DNA from: Fragum whitleyi
Lineage: Eukaryota; Mollusca; Bivalvia; Cardiida; Cardiidae
Reading direction: 5' to 3'
Assembly: GCA_948146395.1 (NCBI GenBank)
Contig: OX411547.1
Span: 60,576,566 to 60,640,565, forward strand
Length of the DNA: 64,000 bases
The notes under the pieces are model-generated. The model had not been told where the DNA came from, searched no databases, and saw only the letters and a program-made list of their open reading frames with translations. The position numbers were made by a program, and so were the translations under genes. The stretch's first letter is position 1; every line of letters begins with the position of its first letter. This document shows positions 57,456 through 64,000 of the stretch, piece after piece.

Positions 57456-57650
57456 GTAAGACACAGTTCTTAGCTATGAACTATAAATGTTTGAATAAAA
57501 ATCTTATAGCGTCTCTTCATAAGGGCATGAAAAGAAATCCTCTAGTGCCTTTAGCCCATTCAGTTTATTTTTTTACAGAACTTAGTTTAGCAACACTTAC
57601 TTTTCCAATGGCCTGGTCAAATGGATTGGGTGTATACAATGGTTTACTGG

Positions 57651-57687
<37 letters not shown>

Positions 57688-57688
57688 G
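57651..57688. repeat. (TGTC)n microsatellite
   Basis: Nine consecutive TGTC units in intron 4. Confidence 0.95.
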
Positions 57689-58463
57689 AGAAAATTTAAC
57701 TTCATAATTTCAAATCTATTTGTTGAATTTGTTCAGTTGATTTTTTAGCTCCACTGGCTGAAAGCCACTTGGGCTATTGTCATGGTGTTGTGTCCGTCGT
57801 GCATCCGTCTGTGCGTCCGGTTGTAAACTTTTCCTTTAAAAAGCTTCTCCTTAGAAACTACTGGATGAATTTCAACCAAACTTCACAGGCATGGGCCTTG
57901 GGTGACCTTCTTTCAAAGTTGTTCAAGAAATTATGATCCAATGAAAACATGGATTTAATGGGTATGGCTAATTTCAAAATATGGTAAAAAGTGAGTTTTC
58001 TCAGACACAAATTGATGGATACCAATGAAATTTTACATGAATACTCCTTGTGTGACCCTTTATCATTTTACAAAAAATTATTGTGATCGGATGAAAAATC
58101 TGCATTTAATGGCTGGAAATCATTTCTCTATATGTTATTTAGTGGAAACTTTGAAAATCATTTTCTCAGAATGTAACTGATGGATATCAACCAAATTTCG
58201 CTGGAAAAATCCTTGAGTGACCCTTTATGAGTCTACCAAAGATTATTGTGATCGGATGAAAAATGGGCGGAGGTCATTTCTCTATGTGGTATATAGTGGA
58301 AACTTTGAAAATCATTTTCTCAGAATGTAATTGATGAATATCAACCAAATTTCACTGGAATGATCCTTGAGTGACCCTTTATCAGTCTAAAAAAAATTAT
58401 TTTGATCGGATGAAAATACATGTATGCATTTTATGGGCGGAGGTCATTTCTTAATATGTTATA

Positions 58464-59468
58464 CGAGGGGCTATCAAAAAGTTTTGAGACTTTAATCATA
58501 TTTTCTATCGAAGTTGTCCGGCGACCTAGAAAATTGCACGAGTTGAATTGTATGTTTTCTGACTAAAAATTTACCAAATTGACGTTGAATAGCATGAATA
58601 CACTCAATTTAAGATCAAATTGAATTGAGATGGGTGCGGCGTCTCGGGGCAAATTAGTGACGTCATGGACGTCAGACCCACTCTAGATTGCTTCTGTCAT
58701 CAATGTTATTATGATATAAAATGTAAACTCCTATAAAGTCAAATCAATTGAATCTTCTCAGAAGGTCAGTGTACATCTAAACAAATACATACAACTCTTT
58801 TAGGTAAATTTCGTTAAAAGGATGGATGTCAGAGTTGAGTGATAACGATTGTAAGAGTCAATTCGATTTCCTCTCTAACTGCATTAAATATTTCAAACAG
58901 GAGAATACAGTAATCAATTTTCTATACCATTTAAATAAAACAACCCCAGGATTGATGTTCAAAAATTTCAGCCTAATCCTTATTGTTCAATTTGGGGCGC
59001 AATATGAGCGCCATTAACATATTCCATTAACAAAATTACTCATATTAGTTGTAAGCACCATTTCAAGTGCCCCGTCGTTACGTTCTTTCCGCAAAAATAA
59101 CGTCGTATTGGTTGACTAGACCTCTTCCAGCCTCCAGCCTTTTTAAGTTAACCTAATGGTTGCAAGAACACTTGCTACACATTCAATGCTTATTTCAACA
59201 CAGTTTGAATTTTTTAGATCGTTTGTGTATAGAGCGTTTTGTAGGGATTTCTTTTCTCAACAGTGAGTTTAAAACATAAGGTGCCCCGAAAGCGCGCCAT
59301 TCGGTTTCCATAGTGACAGTTCCTAGAGAGACGCGTAGTCATATTTGTTTGGATGTTTGTATAATTAGCACTCACTACCACGTGAATAATTATTGACAGT
59401 TTCATCAAAGTCTAATGAATGATAAAAAATATATTGCGATTGTCTCAGAACTTTTTGATACCCCCTCG
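58464..59468. mobile_element. 1005-bp mariner-type TIR element, non-autonomous
   Basis: Ends CGAGGGGCTATCAAAAAGTT and ACTTTTTGATACCCCCTCG are inverted and flanked by TA. Removing it restores ATATGTTATACAGTGG of the host repeat. No mariner catalytic blocks are visible. Confidence 0.8.
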
Positions 59469-59527
59469 TACAGTGGAAACTTTGAAAATCATTTTCGCAG
59501 AATGTAACTGATGGATATCAATCAAAC

Positions 59528-59706
59528 TTTTTATGCCCCCGTATCGAAAGATCGGGGGTATATTGTTTTACTGTTGTCCGTCTGTCTGTCTGTCAGTCCG
59601 TCTGTCTGTCTGCAAAAGTTAACCAAAAAACTTAACATTGCCAATATCTTCAAGCCTATTCAAGATACAAGGCTAATATTTGGCATGATGATAGATCTCA
59701 ATGATC
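59528..59706 (+). mobile_element. Helentron-like family B fragment with (GTCT)n tract
   Basis: TTTTTATGCCCCCGTATCG, palindrome CGATCGGGG, a GTCTGTCTGTCTGTC tract, then AACCAAAAAACTTAACATTG ... ATAGATCTCAATGATCA. Confidence 0.65.
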
Positions 59707-60108
59707 ATTTAGAGGTCATTTCTCTATATGTTATATAGTTGAAACTTTGAAAATCATTTTCAACATCAGTAGAATCAAAATATCTAAAAATCTAGTCAAA
59801 ACTTCTATTGCTTTTCAAGAATTTCAAGCCTGTGGAGCTACTCAAGCCATTCATGGCTTTCTAGTTTCTGAATAACAATTTAATTTGCAGCTAGATGTCC
59901 TGTAATAACCATTTCAGTATTCCATGTTTACTTTATTTGGAAGCGATCTAAATTTTGGGGCCAATATAAAATTAATTTTGGTAACATCATTTTTGTATAT
60001 TTTTAACTTTGATTATGATTGACTGTTGAACATATTTCAAAATATTTAACACTTATGTTAAAGTTTATACATGAATTAGAATATTTTTGTTTATATTATA
60101 TGAATCAG

Positions 60109-60156
60109 ATTCAAAACATAAATGCTGATGGCGATGATGACCTTTTGCAAAATAGG
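60109..60156 (+). CDS. Coiled-coil gene exon 5: short acidic exon
   Basis: Acceptor TTATATTATATGAATCAG ends at 60108 and donor GTGAGG starts at 60157. The exon has 16 codons in phase 0, with the acidic run NADGDDDLLQ. The length is a multiple of three, so skipping would keep the frame. Short exons of this size are less certain than exons 3 and 4. Confidence 0.65.
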
Positions 60157-60232
60157 GTGAGGTGTAGAGTGTTAAGATTATATTGATAGTTTAGTGCCTT
60201 TAATTTGCATGTTCCTTAGGCAAATAAGGCTA

Positions 60233-60311
60233 TTACTTTGGCTCAGCTGGAAACAGTTGTATCTAGTTGCATGTTTATTAGCAACTACTACTGTCTTCCG
60301 CTGAGCCATCA
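60233..60311. repeat. ~79-bp hairpin, foldback family 1, copy D
   Basis: GGCTCAGCTGGAAACAGTTG pairs with CTGTCTTCCGCTGAGCC. The inner stem TAGTTGC / GCAACTA is unlike the other copies but complementary. Confidence 0.75.
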
Positions 60312-60321
60312 TTATGACAAT

Positions 60322-60610
60322 GTGCCACGGTCATAGCGCAGTTGGTGGCACGTCAGACTGTCAATCTAGAGGTCCCGGATTCCATCCCTGACAGCGGCAC
60401 TCATTCTTTCTGACTATTTTTCTCTCACCAAAGGGTTGATACTTGAAGACCTTTGTGAGATAGTAGCTGGAGGCTAGGAAAGGATATAGTGGTTGTACTG
60501 GTGAGAGAAATACCAGGAATCCATTGTAAGGTTCTCCAGCTGCCGCGATATAACTGAAAAAAAGTTGGAAGAGGTGTTAAACTCCATTCAATCAATCAAT
60601 CAATCAATCA
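60322..60610 (+). mobile_element. SINE family 1, full length, inserted at the edge of hairpin copy D
   Basis: The head has A box TAGCGCAGTTGG and a weakened B box. The tail is (AATC)n at 60588-60612. A 14-bp duplication ATCATTATGACAAT (60308-60321, 60611-60624) overlaps the end of the hairpin. Confidence 0.9.
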
Positions 60611-60803
60611 ATCATTATGACAATATAACCCATTATTACTTTACATACCTGCTTTTAACCAAATGAAGGGAAAAAAGTTATGAAACATTGTGGTGAAAGG
60701 AGATATTATAGGAGATAGTAAAAAAAACTATTATTTCTTTTGCCATATTGTTTTATCATTAATCACTTGTCACTTACCTTTCTATTTCAGTATGATTTGT
60801 TAG

Positions 60804-60888
60804 TATATTTATGGCTCAGCATGGACCAGTTGTAACTCCCTATATGTTTATAGGGAGTTGCAACCGTTTCAATCTGAGCCATCGATAT
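60804..60888. repeat. ~85-bp hairpin, foldback family 1, copy E
   Basis: TATGGCTCAGCATGGACCAG pairs with AATCTGAGCCATCGATA less perfectly. The inner stem GTAACTCCCTATA / TATAGGGAGTTGC is the same as in copy C. Confidence 0.75.
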
Positions 60889-61108
60889 GTCTTTCATTAA
60901 GGACCAGCCTTAAATTTGGTCAGTTCTTCGGAAGGGTGATATAAATTTCAAAATACAAAAATCATTTGCATTTGAAACAAATAAAATTTTAAGGTCTAGT
61001 CTATTTTTGCAAATCACAAATGTGATCATTATTTTCTTTTGGACAGAGTAGGATGTAGATTTATAGATCCCATTAGTGGTTTCCATGCATGTAAATATTT
61101 TCCTGTAG

Positions 61109-61168
61109 GTTAGAAGAGCTGCTAGTTCTAGAACTGTCAGAAGATCTATACGAAGAGTGACCAGAAGA
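61109..61168 (+). CDS. Coiled-coil gene exon 6: Arg-rich exon
   Basis: Acceptor ATATTTTCCTGTAG ends at 61108 and donor GTAAAT starts at 61169. The exon has 20 codons in phase 0, nine of them Arg: VRRAASSRTVRRSIRRVTRR. The RR pairs could be cleavage or heparin/nucleic-acid-binding sites. This is inference. The exon is symmetric. Confidence 0.65.
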
Positions 61169-61319
61169 GTAAATATCTATCTTGATTACCCATCTCATTT
61201 CATTACATGTAAAATGTCTTAGCAAACAGTATAGACTAGAATCAAACTTCTGATGGGTCGTCTGATCTTAGACTACTCTGTCTGCTGTGTACTTTACTAT
61301 TTATATGAGGCCAAAGATG

Positions 61320-62300
61320 GACATACATTCGCATCATCTTTTCCGTCTGTCTGTATGTCCGTTCTGATGTCAGAACTTCTGTACATATGTACATTACAAT
61401 CTTGTGAAATGCAATTCCTCCTTCATTTATTGACCAATTAAGATGAAAATTTCACAAAATTTTCCTAGTCACATGACCCTTGGCATATTGTCGTTGTTTG
61501 GTGAACAGCCGCCTCAGGGAAAAAGGGGCCTTCCTGTAAAAATTTTTGAGAACACGACACGATCCTCTGCCATTTATGGACCGATTTGGATGAAACTTTC
61601 ACAAAATTTACCTGACCTCATGCATATTGTGATGGTTTGGTGAATTTTAGCTGAGTCATGGAAAGAGTGGCCTTCTTTTCTAATTTCTTGTGAACACAAC
61701 TTCTCCTTATATGGACAGATTTTGATGTAACTTTCACATAATGTTCCTAGTCACCTAATCTTATGCAAACTGTTGCAATTTGTTAAAATTCAGCCATGTC
61801 ATGGGAAAAGGGGCCTTCATGTCAATATTCTTGTGAAACTTTTACAAAATGACCCTTTTCACCTGACCTTACCCATATTGTCAGAGTTTTGTGAAATTCT
61901 GCCTTGACAGACAAAAAGGGTTATTTCCACATCTTCAGAATGTTCCTAATCAACTGACATTGCACATATAGTCAGTGTTGATATTCCCTTGTGCCACAGA
62001 TAAAGGCCGTAATATAGAATTTTCTTGTTAAAGCAATTCCTCTTTTAAGTGGATCATGGGTTTCCATAAAACTCACAATCTGTTCATTATCATATGGCCA
62101 TGCGTATATTGCTTTCATATGGCCATGTGCATATTGTCCTGATTTAGTGAACTGTGCCATGTCCAGGAAAAGTGACCTTGTGACCTTATTGTAAATTTTT
62201 TCATAACACAAATTGTACAATTGAGATGAAAGGAGACAACTCTCCATTTTAGGATTGATTTTGTCGATACTTTCAAAGGTTATTCTTCATCTTGTGAACA
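61320..62300. mobile_element. Pearl-like tandem repeat region, ~150-bp degenerate units
   Basis: A CCGTCTGTCTGTATGTCCG tract is followed by units with TTTCACAAAATTTTCCTAG, AAAAAGGGGCCTTC and ATATTGTC. It ends near GTGAACAAGAGCATAATTCG (62297-62313), which resembles the ACAAGAG terminus of other families. Confidence 0.55.
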
Positions 62301-63334
62301 AGAGCATAATTCGTTCTTTCATCCTTATGATGCACCATCACACTAAAGGGGGGGGGGCTTTCATTTAAATGATAATCCTTTTGGCGAAATATCTTGTGTC
62401 ATTGGCACTCTCGTTTGGTAAATTTTGAGTCATATGACCTAAAAATGGGAAATTAGTTTGAAACAAAATTTGTATTAAGATGATTAAGGTTAAAGCTTTA
62501 TTGCTCTGGAAGAAAATAAATGTAAAATGCTCAGTAAATTTTTTACAGTTTAACATTATGTAAAATTTGTTTGTTAAAATAAGGCCCTAAAATAAATTTG
62601 CCTTTACATAGCATTTCCAACAATCCACACAGTCTCATTAATTTTCACTTAACTTATTGTAGATGACTACTTGTTCACTTGCTGCTCAATACCCTACTAA
62701 AATTAAATTTTGTTGCAAATAAATTTGCTTTTTTTATGTTTCAAACAATCCAGCCAAGTTTTTTTTATATATATATAATAAGTAAATAGAAAGTAGACAG
62801 TGAAGGCTAGATCAGACTGCATGCAGTTATATGCCATGAATAGTAGAATAAGGGTTAAAATCACCTTTATGCATATGCAAAACTGTTCAGGAATAGCTTT
62901 TTTGTAATCCTGATATTTCATTTGGCAATCATTATTTTATGTACTGTTTCCTGGTGTCAAGAACAAATTTTATAGAGTTTTTAAGATACTCATCCAAATT
63001 AGAAGACATTTGCAATCTCATTTGCCATTTAGACAATATCTTGTGATATTTATGCCTGTATTGAATCTATGATATTTACCATTTCTATGTATTTTGTTTT
63101 GCAAATTTCTTCTGTGGAGAATAGTGGATAAAGATGCTTTCACATGCAATAGTATTGTAAGAGTATCATATTCAAGCTTTTTGTTCTTAACTTCAAAGCA
63201 ATAGAACGATTAATAAAAGGATAATAATAATATGCTTTCTACTGTAGTCTATGCCTTTCAACTAAATGCAGGTTATTTGATTGTATTTGTAGAAATTTAT
63301 TATTTTGAAAATGACATCCTTTATTGATTTGTTT
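62301..63334. other. Intron 6, no recognisable gene
   Basis: A G9 run near 62349 and a TATATATATATAA tract near 62767; otherwise AT-rich. Confidence 0.45.
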
Positions 63335-63498
63335 TAAGGTAGTGGACCTGTAAAAGTTCTGCAACGTTTCAGAAGTAATGAACTTCAATAGTGTTAACCA
63401 AGGTTTCCTTATGATTTTCATTAGGAAACCTCGGTCAACATTGTGTAAGTTCATATGTATCAAAATATTGCGGAACTATTATGGTTCCAATACCTTAA
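63335..63498. mobile_element. 164-bp foldback MITE flanked by TTAA
   Basis: TTAAGGTAGTGGACC at the left pairs with a GGTTCCAATACCTTAA right end. Further inside AACCAAGGTTTCCT pairs with AGGAAACCTCGGTCA around a 12-nt loop. It ends ~50 bp before exon 7. Confidence 0.75.
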
Positions 63499-63549
63499 AA
63501 ATGGTAACAATGTCATCATATCCCATTAATCAATTCATTAATATTTCAG

Positions 63550-63588
63550 GTTACCCAGCTTCAGAATACAGTAGAGAATCTACAAAAT
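63550..63588 (+). CDS. Coiled-coil gene exon 7
   Basis: Acceptor CATTAATATTTCAG ends at 63549 and donor GTAAGT starts at 63589. The exon has 13 codons in phase 0 reading VTQLQNTVENLQN, an uninterrupted heptad pattern. The gene is still open here, so the rest lies beyond the window. Confidence 0.7.
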
Positions 63589-64000
63589 GTAAGTATAGTT
63601 GATAGTACATATATTATTAATTGTGGTGAATGTCATGTTTTTGAGTGTGTTAACATTTGCAGAGCCTTGCAAAGTATTTTTTAAATACCTAAAAGCATGG
63701 GAGCATTGTAAAACATTTTTAGGGTCTCTTGAAAGTTTAAATGCCCACAAAGGTGAATTGAAGGGTTATTGCTTCAAAAGAAAGAATAAAGTATTCATTC
63801 ATGTATAGATTGTATTGGCTTCATATACACATTATGTCTGTATTCAGAATCATACAAGTGAGTTCTCTATTAAAGTGTATCAAAAAATGTCAAACTTTTT
63901 TACATTAAAGTATATACATAGTCCAATAAATCTGAAGTATATTTGTTTCAACAAGACAAGGGCCAATTTACTTATAGTTTTATAAAGTTTTAAACCAGCA
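63589..64000. other. Start of the next intron
   Basis: AT-rich; an ATTCAG at ~63847 is followed by an open but unremarkable frame. No exon supported. Confidence 0.4.

Larger units (their letters stand above)
57742..59867 (+). mobile_element. Helentron/pearl-like family C, interrupted by a mariner-like element and a family B piece
   Basis: It starts TTTTTTAGCTCCACTGGCTG and has the same units as 49510-50508. It is split at 58464-59468 by a TA-inserted TIR element and carries a family B insertion from 59528. Confidence 0.75.
38332..63588 (+). other. Host gene: secreted coiled-coil protein, seven exons, 3' end outside the window
   Basis: Seven exons, each with a 3' splice AG and a GT donor, join to 684 nt = 228 codons without a stop. 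Exon 1 ends two bases into a codon and exon 2 begins with the one base needed. All later junctions are phase 0. The product would have a signal peptide, a Lys-Arg processing site, a ~40-residue strand-rich segment and ~150 residues of coiled coil broken by an acidic and a strongly Arg-rich exon. Introns are 0.95-10.4 kb and full of mobile elements. No stop codon is reached, so more exons follow beyond 64 kb. I do not recognise the family. Confidence 0.8.

Noticed and set aside
61320..62300. CRISPR-like spaced repeats
   Set aside because: This is a eukaryotic degenerate tandem array with contiguous units, not short repeats with unique spacers.

Overview
This is nuclear DNA from an animal, most likely a bivalve mollusc. 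Open frames are short, exons are bounded by GT/AG splice sites, and most of the window is transposon-derived. Several repeat types are typical of bivalves: pearl/Helentron-like elements with arrays of 140-170 bp core repeats and GACG/GTCT microsatellites, a tRNA-headed SINE with an (ATCA)n tail, and many small foldback elements. Nothing bacterial, organellar or viral was recognised.

Layout. 0-12.5 kb is a graveyard of autonomous transposons: a large inverted-repeat element, a Penelope-like reverse transcriptase split by a SINE, two tandem broken piggyBac transposase copies (one interrupted by a 1.25 kb TIR element) and a broken pogo-type transposase. 12.6-18.4 kb holds Helentron-like tandem-repeat elements and a decayed SGNH-hydrolase-like ORF. 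18.5-29 kb holds low-density repeats, a decayed SWIM/YqaJ-associated transposon ORF, a broken Tc1 transposase, minisatellites and MITEs. At 29.36-31.52 kb two inverted termini with TA flanks enclose a promoter-like stretch and two phase-compatible candidate exons. 32-38 kb carries a second SINE family, a perfect 34-bp palindrome and a mariner remnant.

The best-supported host gene occupies 38.3 kb to beyond the right edge, on the + strand. It has seven exons (38332-38438, 48843-48972, 54492-54665, 57330-57455, 60109-60156, 61109-61168, 63550-63588). They join in frame into 228 codons without a stop and continue past the window. The product has an N-terminal signal peptide, a Lys-Arg site, a short strand-rich segment, then coiled-coil exons that are all symmetric phase 0. 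Exons 3 and 4 look like duplicates. I do not recognise the family.

The introns are filled with nested insertions. Intron 1 holds a SINE split by a 5.44 kb Mutator-like element (9-bp target duplication, long TIRs), which itself contains a pearl-like array of 156-bp repeats. The intron next to exon 3 carries an 84-bp hairpin ending 26 bp before the exon and a SINE whose target duplication starts 7 bp into the splice donor side.

The most unusual signals are a dispersed ~80-bp hairpin family (five copies) whose two arms vary together, and the shared ACAAGAG-type terminus of otherwise unrelated Helentron-like families. All homology calls are made by eye from translated motifs; no database search was run.
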